Assembly: GCF_001598815.1 (NCBI RefSeq)
Contig: NZ_BCZQ01000003.1
Location: 372,001-436,000, forward strand
Reading direction: 5' to 3'
DNA from: Sphingopyxis terrae subsp. terrae NBRC 15098
GTDB lineage: Bacteria > Pseudomonadota > Alphaproteobacteria > Sphingomonadales > Sphingomonadaceae
DNA: 64,000 bases
Each line of letters begins with the position of its first letter. Position 1 is the stretch's first letter. Positions 17,659-24,477 of the stretch are shown here, piece after piece. Under the pieces are notes generated by a model. The model searched no databases, was not told where the DNA came from, and saw only the letters and a program-made list of their open reading frames with translations. The position numbers were made by a program, and so were the translations under genes.

Positions 17659-17894
17659 CCCGGCGGCGGCACATCCGGCTGCAAAGGCGCGGTGCCATGC
17701 TGCGCACGGCGCGTTGAGCGGGCCGCCCGCGACATCATGCCGCCGCCGCCATCATCGTCGCCGCGCCAGCCGGCCAGCACTGCCGCCACCTCGGCAGGCG
17801 TCGCGGCCCAGAATTCGCCGGGGCGCCAGCCGCAGACGCGCGCCATCACGCCCGCCAGCGCCAGCGCGCCGGGGGCCAGCCGATCGTCGGCCAC
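17565..17894 (-). CDS. GTA-like tail assembly chaperone (rcc01693 type) with a foreign C-terminus
   Basis: Residues 1-45 (from GTG 17894, ADDRLAPGALALAG...CGWRPGEFWAATPAEV) match the small tail assembly chaperone made before the tape measure in GTA clusters, normally about 60 residues. After a Gly/Asp-rich junction near 17740-17755 the frame reads on for nearly 60 residues through the DUF2460 gene in the wrong frame, down to 17565. The native end and the whole tape-measure gene expected next are missing. The GTG overlaps the end of the rcc01692-type gene region with one base between. Whether the hybrid is functional is doubtful. Confidence 0.65.
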   Translation of the reverse strand: MADDRLAPGALALAGVMARVCGWRPGEFWAATPAEVAAVLAGWRGDDDGGGGMMSRAARSTRRAQHGTAPLQPDVPPPGWGSSGRSPTNYSMPIAPRTGSSAIARGTLR

Positions 17895-17895
17895 C

Positions 17896-18210
17896 TCATC
17901 GCCCCTGCAATATCTGCCCGAGCAGCAGGCGCAGCGCCGGCGTCGCACCCGCCAGCCCGGCGGCAACCACCGCCTCACCCACCGCCTCGCGGGTCAGCGC
18001 GGCGGGCCGCTCGGCGATACAGTGCCAGAACAGCGTCGCCATCTCGCCCAGCGCCAGCCGCCCGTCCGCCGCCCGCTCGACCAGCGCGAACAGCGGGCCA
18101 AGCTCCGCCTCGGCCGCGACCAGCGCGCCGAAACTCGGACGCAGCACATGGGTCGCTCCGCCGATCCGCAACTCTCCCTCGCCGCGCAAGGCGTTCGCCG
18201 CCGCGCTCAC
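17896..18210 (-). CDS. GTA-gp10 family tail protein (rcc01692 type)
   Basis: A 104-residue protein of the GTA-gp10 / phage TAC_11 family: starts MSAAANALRGEGELRIGG and contains the family strip LRPSFGALVAAEAELGPLF. It is assigned a role in tail tube formation or chaperoning. In GTA clusters it always sits between the major tail protein and the small chaperone, as here; it overlaps the major tail protein stop by four bases. The sequence looks intact. Confidence 0.85.
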   Translation of the reverse strand: MSAAANALRGEGELRIGGATHVLRPSFGALVAAEAELGPLFALVERAADGRLALGEMATLFWHCIAERPAALTREAVGEAVVAAGLAGATPALRLLLGQILQGR

Positions 18211-18614
18211 AGGCTCGCCACCGCGCCGCTCGATTCCAGGTTCAGCGTGTAATTGCGCTCACCATTATAATCGCCCGCATAGTCGAGCCGCGTGACCAGG
18301 AACCGGCCGCGCAGCCGCTCGCCGCTTTCGAAGCTCAGCTCATAATCGTCGATCGCCCCCGACAGCGCATGGCCGCGCAGCCGAATTTCGGCGTCGGAGC
18401 CGGTAAAGATTCCCGCCGCGCTCACCGACACCGATCGCACCCCGGCGCCCGACAGCAGCTCGCGCCACCCGCCCGAATCCTTGGTCGTCACATTCACCGC
18501 CTCGCCGTTCACCGACATTTGCGTCGTCCGCAAACCCGCAACGGTGCGATAGGCCGGCGGCGTTTCGCCGTCGCCGATCTTCAGCAGAAAGGCGCTCCCA
18601 TTTTCGATAGCCAT
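18207..18614 (-). CDS. Major tail protein, TP901-1 family (rcc01691 type)
   Basis: A 135-residue TP901-1-type major tail protein that would polymerise to form the tail tube. Typical strips are GSAFLLKIGDG, VAGLRTTQMSVNGEAVNVTTKDSGGWRELL cut into the usual beta pattern, and DYAGDYNGERNYTLNLESSG at the end. Length equals the family norm. The ribosome site GAGGAGATG is good. Upstream only 49 bases separate it from a gene on the opposite strand, so this and the remaining tail genes need their own promoter or can no longer be expressed with the head genes. Confidence 0.92.
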   Translation of the reverse strand: MAIENGSAFLLKIGDGETPPAYRTVAGLRTTQMSVNGEAVNVTTKDSGGWRELLSGAGVRSVSVSAAGIFTGSDAEIRLRGHALSGAIDDYELSFESGERLRGRFLVTRLDYAGDYNGERNYTLNLESSGAVASL

Positions 18615-18663
18615 CGTCTACATCTCCTCGCACATAATCATCCGCAAACTGGGGAGTCGCAGG

Positions 18664-18999
18664 ATGCTTGTTTTTTCCATTCTTCTCGCTGCCATGGCGC
18701 CGTCGCCCGCTGCCGCCGTCGACAATTCGCGCGCGGTCTTCACCAAATGCCTGCGCGACCACATGAAGAAGTCGCTCGAGGCAAAGATGGGCGAAGCCGA
18801 ATATGAACTCGCGCTCAAGGAAGCGTGCGGCACCGAACGCGATGCGTTCCGCAACGCGGTGATCGCGCTCGATCGCGCCGACGGCGACACTGCCGCCGAA
18901 GCGGCCGAGGACGCCGATTCGCAGGTCGAGGATTACCACTCGACCTTCATCGACAAGTTCAAGGACTACACCGAAACCAAGACGATGCCCGCCGACTAG
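18664..18999 (+). CDS. Secreted small protein of unknown function, inserted in the GTA-like cluster
   Basis: I do not recognise this 111-residue protein. It has a signal peptide (MLVFSILLAAMAPSPAAA), then an acidic helical domain of about 90 residues with two cysteines (TKCLRDH and KEACGTE) that could form one disulfide, so it is probably periplasmic. It has a good ribosome site (GGGGAG, 7 bases before ATG). It is the only plus-strand gene within the 15-kb structural cluster and lies between the major tail protein and the DUF3168 tail terminator, with a palindromic repeat behind it. It may be a passenger (moron) gene. Confidence 0.75.
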   Translation: MLVFSILLAAMAPSPAAAVDNSRAVFTKCLRDHMKKSLEAKMGEAEYELALKEACGTERDAFRNAVIALDRADGDTAAEAAEDADSQVEDYHSTFIDKFKDYTETKTMPAD

Positions 19000-19087
19000 G
19001 ACGGGGGATGAAGCGGGCGGACCATCGCATCGGAAATGACACGACCGGTTTCGGCCGTTTGCGGCTGTCGGCCGATCTTTCTTTCAT

Positions 19088-19165
19088 CGTCATCCCGGCG
19101 AAGACCGGGATCTCTACCTAACGGAATAGCGCACCGGAGAGATCCCGGCCTTCGCCGGGATGACG
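19088..19165. repeat. Palindromic repeat, CGTCATCCCGGCGAAG type
   Basis: Two 28-base arms (19088-19115 and 19138-19165) form an inverted repeat with one mismatch and a 22-base loop. The arm core CGTCATCCCGGCGAAG recurs widely in intergenic DNA of sphingomonads. It lies between the inserted plus-strand gene and the DUF3168 gene and could end transcription from both sides. The rest of the 19000-19223 gap shows nothing else. Confidence 0.85.
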
Positions 19166-19223
19166 AAAATGGAGGGCGGCAGCTTCCCACCCCATCCCGG
19201 CCGCATTTGATTATCCCCCCACC

Positions 19224-19619
19224 CTAACCATCGCCAACCAGGCAGCGGCATCGCAGCACCATCTCGTGCCGCCAGCCGCCGTCGCGCCCGAAGCGCGTTC
19301 GCGTCCGTTCGACCCGCGCGCCCACCACCGTCCAGCCGTCGGCGCCGCCGCGCAGCGTCGCGGCGATCGCCTCGATCCGCGCTGCCGTCGCACCATCGAC
19401 CGCGCCCGCGCCGTGCACCGCCAGCGTCAGGCGCACCTCGCGTCCCGCGCGGTCCTTGGTTCCCCAGTCACGCGCCTCGACCGCGTCGAGCGCGACGAAT
19501 GGCGCGGTCGCCCGCGCCGGCACGCCGTCGAATATCCCGTGGACCAGCCCCGCCAGCTCCGCGTCGGCCTGCAACAGCGCCAATGTCCGCGCACGCACCG
19601 CTGCCTCCGCGCCGCTCAT
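19224..19619 (-). CDS. Tail terminator, DUF3168 (rcc01690 type)
   Basis: A 131-residue DUF3168 protein, equivalent to the tail terminator of the Rhodobacter GTA, which caps the tail tube at the head end. Recognisable parts are the helix AAVRARTLALLQADAELAGLVHGI, the strip APFVALDAVEARDWGTKD and the end RTRFGRDGGWRHEMVLRCRCLV. The ATG at 19619 overlaps the connector gene stop (ATGA), so translation is coupled. The open frame upstream is the shadow of the connector gene. Normally a head-closure (stopper) gene would precede it; none is found. Confidence 0.87.
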   Translation of the reverse strand: MSGAEAAVRARTLALLQADAELAGLVHGIFDGVPARATAPFVALDAVEARDWGTKDRAGREVRLTLAVHGAGAVDGATAARIEAIAATLRGGADGWTVVGARVERTRTRFGRDGGWRHEMVLRCRCLVGDG

Positions 19620-20164
19620 GCCGCACCGCCCAGCGTCATCCGCCGCCAGGGTTGCCACAGCGCCGCGATGGCCGCCGGCGGCGTCGCCGGGGCGCCGTCG
19701 CGCGCATCGTGCAGATGCTGCGTCATGCGCACGATGCCCTGGCGGATCGCCTCGGGAATCCCGTTCGCCTCGGCGGCGATGCCGGCGCGGTAGGACAGGC
19801 GCGCGCGCACCGCGCCGCTCGTCTGGTGAAGCGTCACCCGCGCGGTGCCGTCGCGGCCGATCACCGCATCCCATGCGTCGGCCGCCAGCACCGCCTCCCC
19901 CCCGTCAATCCCGATCAGCGCGACCGCATCGACCGCCACGACGGGCCGCACCCGTGGCACCAGCGGCGCACCGTTTATCGGCAGCACTTCCTCCGCCGCG
20001 CGCTCGATCAACCACTGGCCGACAAAGGCTTCGCAGATATTGGTCGCCGCGCGCACCAGTCCGGCGACCACGGCATCGTCGATCGTCGGGCCCAGCCGCA
20101 GCCAGCCGCGCGCCTCGTTCAGGCTCACCGGGCTCTCGCCCGGCGTCACGCTCTGCATCGTCAT
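19616..20164 (-). CDS. Head-tail connector protein, gp6-like (rcc01688 type)
   Basis: A 182-residue gp6-like head-tail connector that would bind under the portal. The N-terminus (SVTPGESPVSLNEARGWLRL) and the helix AATNICEAFVGQWLIER are typical; the C-terminal extension GIPEAIRQGIVRMTQHLHDAR is also shared with GTA members. The start at 20164 follows GGAGGAG and overlaps the stop of the adaptor gene upstream (ATGA); a second ATG two codons on is possible. Its own stop overlaps the DUF3168 start. Confidence 0.87.
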   Translation of the reverse strand: MTMQSVTPGESPVSLNEARGWLRLGPTIDDAVVAGLVRAATNICEAFVGQWLIERAAEEVLPINGAPLVPRVRPVVAVDAVALIGIDGGEAVLAADAWDAVIGRDGTARVTLHQTSGAVRARLSYRAGIAAEANGIPEAIRQGIVRMTQHLHDARDGAPATPPAAIAALWQPWRRMTLGGAA

Positions 20165-20442
20165 CGCTCCTCCACCCGCACCGTCATCGATCGCTCGTCG
20201 ATCTGACCGTCGCTCAGCGTGACGCGGTTCGTCACCCGATAGACATGGCCGGCGATCCCGCCCGCCAGCGTCACCGCCGCCTGCTCCAGCTCGTGCGTCT
20301 GGGCGGCGATTGTAACCCCGCCGGGCTCGTCGGGCGTTGCCAGCCATTCGCTCGCGACCAGCGCCTGCCCCTCGGGATAGGCGGCGCCCCATTCGAATGC
20401 GAAGTCGACCCGCGTTCCGGGGTCTTTGACAATCATTGTCAC
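20161..20442 (-). CDS. Phage fibre-tail adaptor-like protein
   Basis: A 93-residue protein resembling the phage fibre-tail adaptor family: KDPGTRVDFAFEW at the N-terminus and the immunoglobulin-like end GHVYRVTNRVTLSDGQIDERSMTVRV. I start at GTG 20442, seven bases after AAGGA; ATG 20436 is an alternative. It sits directly after the fibre protein and a 50-codon gene, and overlaps the connector gene. Together these look like a fibre-attachment cassette rather than standard GTA genes. Confidence 0.72.
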   Translation of the reverse strand: MTMIVKDPGTRVDFAFEWGAAYPEGQALVASEWLATPDEPGGVTIAAQTHELEQAAVTLAGGIAGHVYRVTNRVTLSDGQIDERSMTVRVEER

Positions 20443-20458
20443 CGCAAAATCCTTTCGG

Positions 20459-20611
20459 TCAGGGCTTGCGCACGATGACGCGCCGGGGCCGGTCGCGCGC
20501 GATGGTCATTTCGGTCTGCCGCGCGGCAGGCGCGGGTCCGCCCCATGCCGCGGCAAGGTCTCGGCGCGCCGCATCGGCAATCGCGCGCGAAGCGAGGGCG
20601 CTCCCGATCAT
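20459..20611 (-). CDS. 50-residue protein coupled to the fibre gene
   Basis: A short frame starting at ATG 20611 that overlaps the fibre gene stop (ATGA) and ends 17 bases before the adaptor gene, so translation is probably coupled on both sides. The product is basic and alanine/arginine-rich, beginning MIGSALASRAIADAARRDLA and ending in an Arg-rich tail. I know no family for it; a fibre assembly chaperone would fit by position, but this is only a guess. Confidence 0.6.
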   Translation of the reverse strand: MIGSALASRAIADAARRDLAAAWGGPAPAARQTEMTIARDRPRRVIVRKP

Positions 20612-22329
20612 GCCGTCTCCATCGCGGCGATCCGCGCCTCCTGCGCGGCGATCAGGAACAGCGAAAGCTGGTCGGGGCGAATACCGAACCTGTCCCCGGC
20701 GGGCGCCGCGCCATCTGCGCCGCCATCCCAGCGGTCATAACAAAGAAAGGCATAGCGGCTGTCGGGCGTGGCCTCCGGGACCAGCGGATCGATCAGGCCC
20801 TCGTCGGCCATGATCGCCCACACCGTCTGCGCGCGCACGCCGAAATGCAGCCGCGCCCCGGCGGCGCCCTTTTCGACAATGGCCGCGTTCCATTGATAGA
20901 AGCCGAGTTCGAGGGCGATCCGGCGCGCCGCCGCCATCTCCGGCACCGTCAGCGCGCCGCGCCACGTCTTTTCGCGTGCGTCGGACGTGTTGATCGATCC
21001 GGTCGCGGCATACAGCGTGCTCGCGCGGTTCGCCGCCCCGCCCAGCGGCAGGGCATTGTCGGTCGAAGGAAAGAAGGATCCGGTCGATGCGGACACGTTC
21101 CACTGCCCGCCCGCACCGGCCTGAAGACTGAGCGCGACGCCGGAGGGCGTCACCATCTTCGACGCCCATAATTCGGACCATCGGTTGGTCGCAGATCCGA
21201 AGGACTGCGTGTTGTTTCCGGCGGGGCGCAGCGCGCCGCCGGTCTCCAGAACCACCCGCTCGACATTGTTGCACCTGAGCGCCAGCCCATGCGCGGTCGA
21301 GGTGCCGACGGTCATGCCGCTCGCGGTGGTATAGAGAAACCCCCGCACCGTGTCCGATGCGCCGTACAGGGTGATCTGCGAACCGGTCGGGCCGGTCATG
21401 TGCAGATTGCGATAGCCGCCGAAATTCTCAGGCGTTGTCGTGCCGATGCCGACATTGCCGGCGCTGCTGATCGCGACGCTGTCGACGCCATTGTTCAGAA
21501 ACTGGTGCGACGACGCCGCGCCGGTATCATATTGCATCGTCCCCGAACTGCTGATCCGCACCGATGCCGACCCGGCGCTGGCAACCCCGAACCGCCCGGC
21601 GCTCGTCTGGACGTCCAGCTTGTTGACGGGATCGATGCCGATGCCGACATTGCCCCCGGCCGTGACGCGGACGCGCTCGGTTCCGCCCGTCGCAAGCGCG
21701 ACGATATTTGCGGCGGGACGATAAAGGCCCGTGTCGGGATCGCTCGCGAACGACACCGACGGCTCGGCGGCACTTCCGTCGACACCGGCGAGGGCCGCGC
21801 CCGCAAGCACCCGTCCACCGGCATCACGATACGCAAGCGTCGCGATCGGGATGTTCACCCAATCCGCGCCCCGCCGCACCGTGATCATGTCGCCGGCTTC
21901 ACCGACGGGCACGGCCTCGTGCGTCGTCGACAGCGGTTGTTTGCCGTCCAGCGCGTCACCGAGCGCCGTCACCGCGTCGCCGACGCTCGCCATTTCGGCC
22001 GCGACCATCGCCTGGGCTTCGAACCAGTCGGCGGCAACGGTCAGCGCGATCGTCTTCAGGCCGGGGGCGAAATCGACGCGGGCACCGCCGTCCGACGACG
22101 CCGCGATCGCTGCGCGCACCAGACGTCCGGCAGAATCGAGATGGCCGGTGCCCACCTCCCACTGGTCGGGCTGCGCCACGCCGGCAATCGTATAATGGAA
22201 ATCTCTATCGACAGGCACGGTCCCCGCGAAACGGCGATGGCCGGGCACCGCGCCGCTCGGCGTCAGCGGGCCGGTCCCGCCCTCGTGGCACAGCTCGCGC
22301 ACCAGGTCGGCGAAAAAGGGGGTCGGCAT
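20608..22329 (-). CDS. Phage tail fibre protein with C-terminal S74 chaperone domain
   Basis: A 573-residue fibre/spike protein. The N-terminus (MPTPFFADLVRELCHEGGTGPLTPSG) would attach to the particle. The middle is a series of GNVGIG-type beta repeats (about 220-300), as in phage fibres. The C-terminus from about residue 450 (INTSDAREKTW, LGFYQWN, HFGVRAQTVWAIM) is a peptidase S74 intramolecular chaperone, which helps trimerise the fibre and then cuts itself off. The catalytic SDA strip is present. It lies between capsid and connector genes, an odd place for a fibre. The start at 22329 follows AAAGGATGG. Confidence 0.85.
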   Translation of the reverse strand: MPTPFFADLVRELCHEGGTGPLTPSGAVPGHRRFAGTVPVDRDFHYTIAGVAQPDQWEVGTGHLDSAGRLVRAAIAASSDGGARVDFAPGLKTIALTVAADWFEAQAMVAAEMASVGDAVTALGDALDGKQPLSTTHEAVPVGEAGDMITVRRGADWVNIPIATLAYRDAGGRVLAGAALAGVDGSAAEPSVSFASDPDTGLYRPAANIVALATGGTERVRVTAGGNVGIGIDPVNKLDVQTSAGRFGVASAGSASVRISSSGTMQYDTGAASSHQFLNNGVDSVAISSAGNVGIGTTTPENFGGYRNLHMTGPTGSQITLYGASDTVRGFLYTTASGMTVGTSTAHGLALRCNNVERVVLETGGALRPAGNNTQSFGSATNRWSELWASKMVTPSGVALSLQAGAGGQWNVSASTGSFFPSTDNALPLGGAANRASTLYAATGSINTSDAREKTWRGALTVPEMAAARRIALELGFYQWNAAIVEKGAAGARLHFGVRAQTVWAIMADEGLIDPLVPEATPDSRYAFLCYDRWDGGADGAAPAGDRFGIRPDQLSLFLIAAQEARIAAMETA

Positions 22330-22385
22330 GGCAGGGCCATCCTTTCGAATGTAGCTATAATGTCGGTGTGTCGTGCCGGCGGGTA

Positions 22386-22431
22386 GGCGCCCGGCCCGTC
22401 CCGAAAGGGAAGGGAGCCGGGACCGGGCGCC
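22386..22431 (-). terminator. Strong hairpin after the major capsid gene
   Basis: A 9-bp stem GGCGCCCGG/CCGGGCGCC (22386-22394 with 22423-22431), extended by GTCCC/GGGAC inside, lies just after the capsid gene stop. No T-run follows. It may stabilise capsid mRNA or attenuate reading into the fibre cassette. Confidence 0.55.
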
Positions 22432-22448
22432 CTCGCGCACCAGCCGCT

Positions 22449-23591
22449 TTAGCTGGCGGCGAACTTCAACAGCTTGATGGCGTTCGAATCGATGATCGCA
22501 CCGCCCACCCTTTTGGTTGCATAGAAATGCACGAAAGGCTTGTTGCTGAACGGATCGCGCAGGATCCGCGTCTCACCGCGGTCGGCGATCAGATAGCCGG
22601 CGCGAAAATTGCCGAAGGCGACCGACAGGCTGTTCGCGGCCACATCGGGCATATCCTCGGCTTCGATGACCGGATAGCCGAGCAGCGTCGCCGCCCGCCC
22701 TTCGACCATCCCCGGCTGCCAGACGAAAGCGCCGTCGCTCGTCTTGAACTTGCGGATGCGCGCCAGCGTATCGCTGTTCATCACCCAGCATGCCCCCTGC
22801 CGGTATGGCGCCTTCAGCGCATGGACCAGCTCGACCAGCTTGTCCTGCGGGTTCGACGCGGCAAAGCCGCCCGCCGCACCCGATGCCAGATATTGCAGCG
22901 TCCCGAAGGCGCGCGCGCTGTCGGTCTCGTTCGTCGCGGCATAGGACAGGAATCCCTTGGGACGGTTCGTGCCGTTGCCGGTCACGAAGGCCGCACCTTC
23001 GGCCACCGCGAACTCGCGGCCCAGCTCCCCCGCCAGCCAGTCCTCGACATCGAACATCGCATCGTCGAGCATCGCCTGGCTCGCCGCCGGATTGGCGTAG
23101 AGTTCGCCCGAAGGCGGCGCGATTTCGGCAAAGCTGCGCGTCGCCGTCTCGGGCCGCGCCGCCGTCTCGCCGACCCAGCCCGTCGCCGTCGATCCGGTCG
23201 CGACCAGCTTGCGGTATCCGCTCGTCCCCGTCTGCACGACGGTGGCGATCGACCGGATCGGCGATAGCGCCTTCAGCGTCGCCGCGATGCTGCCGTCGAT
23301 TTCGCGCGGCACCGCATAGCCGCCCTCGCCGCCGCTCGCGCCCGCCAGGCTCTTCATCTCGACGCCCGCATCGATCCCGCGCCGCAGATAGCGTTCGACA
23401 AAGGCGTCGCGCGCCGGATCGGCCGCTGCCTTCGCGCCGTCGAGCGGCAGCCGCGAGGCCGCCACCGCCTGCGCGTCGACCTGCGCCTTCAGCGCCGCTA
23501 CCGACGCCTTCAATTCGTCGACTGCCTCGGCCGCCAATACCGCATCGAACGCGCCGTCGAGCGCGTCGGCTTTCACTTCCATATCGTCCAT
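22449..23591 (-). CDS. Major capsid protein, HK97 family (rcc01687 type)
   Basis: A 380-residue HK97-fold major capsid protein that would form the icosahedral head. The first 100 residues are a charged alpha-helical delta domain (VDELKASVAALKAQVDAQ) normally removed by the prohead protease; the mature part begins near GASGGEGGYAVPREID. Typical strips follow: VGETAARPETATRSF, NRPKGFLSY and GYPVIEAEDMPDV. The start at 23591 has GAAGGAG upstream. It lies five bases after the protease gene, the standard order. Confidence 0.93.
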   Translation of the reverse strand: MDDMEVKADALDGAFDAVLAAEAVDELKASVAALKAQVDAQAVAASRLPLDGAKAAADPARDAFVERYLRRGIDAGVEMKSLAGASGGEGGYAVPREIDGSIAATLKALSPIRSIATVVQTGTSGYRKLVATGSTATGWVGETAARPETATRSFAEIAPPSGELYANPAASQAMLDDAMFDVEDWLAGELGREFAVAEGAAFVTGNGTNRPKGFLSYAATNETDSARAFGTLQYLASGAAGGFAASNPQDKLVELVHALKAPYRQGACWVMNSDTLARIRKFKTSDGAFVWQPGMVEGRAATLLGYPVIEAEDMPDVAANSLSVAFGNFRAGYLIADRGETRILRDPFSNKPFVHFYATKRVGGAIIDSNAIKLLKFAAS

Positions 23592-23596
23592 GCTTG

Positions 23597-24046
23597 TCAC
23601 TCCTTCACCAAATCCACCGCAATCACCCGCGCCAGCGGCTGCATCGGCTGGGCGACCAGGCTCACTTCGGCGAGGTCGAGCGCCAGCAGCTCGCGCGGAC
23701 GCACCCCGCGCGCCGCGCGCACCCGATAGCCAAAGCTCAATCCGGTCAGCGCGCCGCGCTCGACCAGCCGCGCCGCCGTGGGATGCGTCACCCGCCCAAC
23801 GACGCGCAGCCCGCGCGCATCCTCCGCCAGCGCCTCGATCGTCCCGACGACCGCACCGGGCCGATGCTGCCACAGCAAAGGCACCGCGCGCGCCGAACGC
23901 AAACTCGCCGCGAAAGCCCCGCTGCGCACGACATCGCCACCGCGATCGACCCGGTCGAACACCGAGGCATAGCCGGCGAAGCGTATCTCCCCCTCCCGCT
24001 CGCGGGAGGGGGTCGGGGGGAGGGAATGTTCGAAGGCCGCGCTCAC
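23597..24046 (-). CDS. HK97 family prohead protease (rcc01686 type)
   Basis: A 149-residue serine protease that trims the capsid scaffold domain. Visible are the strip RFAGYASVFDRVDRGGDVVRSGAF, the catalytic His in LLWQHRPG and the Ser in GLSFGYR. I start at GTG 24046, which overlaps the DUF6127 gene stop (GTGA); no ATG is suitable. Residues 8-20 (SLPPTPSREREGE) are encoded by a palindromic repeat that seems to have inserted in frame, just ahead of the conserved region. The core is intact, so activity may be kept. Confidence 0.85.
   Translation of the reverse strand: MSAAFEHSLPPTPSREREGEIRFAGYASVFDRVDRGGDVVRSGAFAASLRSARAVPLLWQHRPGAVVGTIEALAEDARGLRVVGRVTHPTAARLVERGALTGLSFGYRVRAARGVRPRELLALDLAEVSLVAQPMQPLARVIAVDLVKE
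23987..24024. repeat. GC-rich palindromic repeat inside the protease coding sequence
   Basis: CCCCTCCCGC and GCGGGAGGGG form a perfect 10-bp stem (23990-23999 with 24002-24011), followed by a GGGG-rich tail. The same CCCTCCCGC-type palindrome occurs twice at 27791-27911. Here it is translated as part of the prohead protease N-terminus. Confidence 0.8.
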
Positions 24047-24372
24047 TTCAGCAACCCCGGCAGCCCCATCTTCATCGCCAGCCCGACGACGAGCAGCGCC
24101 AACATCCCGCGCACCGCCCAGTCGACCGCCGCCTTCCACGCGCTCGTCTTCGCGTCGCGCCACGCGCCGAGCAGTTGGCGCAGGTCGCTAACATCGTCGC
24201 GCGCTGCCGCATCGGCGAGCCCCAGCCGCGCCAGCGCCCGCCGCGCCCCCAGCTCGCTCGCTTCCTCGACCAGCGCCCGCAGCGCCGCCGCGTCGGCGCT
24301 TCCGGCCGCACTCGTCCCAGCCCCCGTCCCAGCCAGCGCGATCAACCGCGCCAGCGCTTCATCCTCGTCCAT
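24043..24372 (-). CDS. DUF6127 family GTA-associated membrane protein
   Basis: A 109-residue DUF6127 protein. These small proteins lie between portal and prohead protease genes in GTA clusters (the position called g3.5). The N-terminal half is helical and acidic (MDEDEALARLIALAG); the C-terminus holds one membrane span (about 86-105, AVRGMLALLVVGLAMKMGL). The role is unknown. It overlaps the protease gene by four bases; 105 bases containing a palindromic repeat separate it from the portal gene. Confidence 0.85.
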   Translation of the reverse strand: MDEDEALARLIALAGTGAGTSAAGSADAAALRALVEEASELGARRALARLGLADAAARDDVSDLRQLLGAWRDAKTSAWKAAVDWAVRGMLALLVVGLAMKMGLPGLLK

Positions 24373-24388
24373 ATCGAATACTCCCGTC

Positions 24389-24408
24389 GCCCCCGCGAAG
24401 GCGGGGGC
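24389..24408. repeat. Small GC palindrome between the DUF6127 and portal genes
   Basis: GCCCCCGC-GAAG-GCGGGGGC is a perfect 8-bp stem with a GAAG loop, a variant of the CCCGGCGAAG repeats common in sphingomonads. It lies in the 105-base gap; the rest of the gap shows no feature. Confidence 0.7.
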
Positions 24409-24477
24409 CGCAATCGGCCTAACTCGGCGTCACTGGGCCCAACCACAGCGCCCCCCGCATCCGCGAGGGCGCCGATG

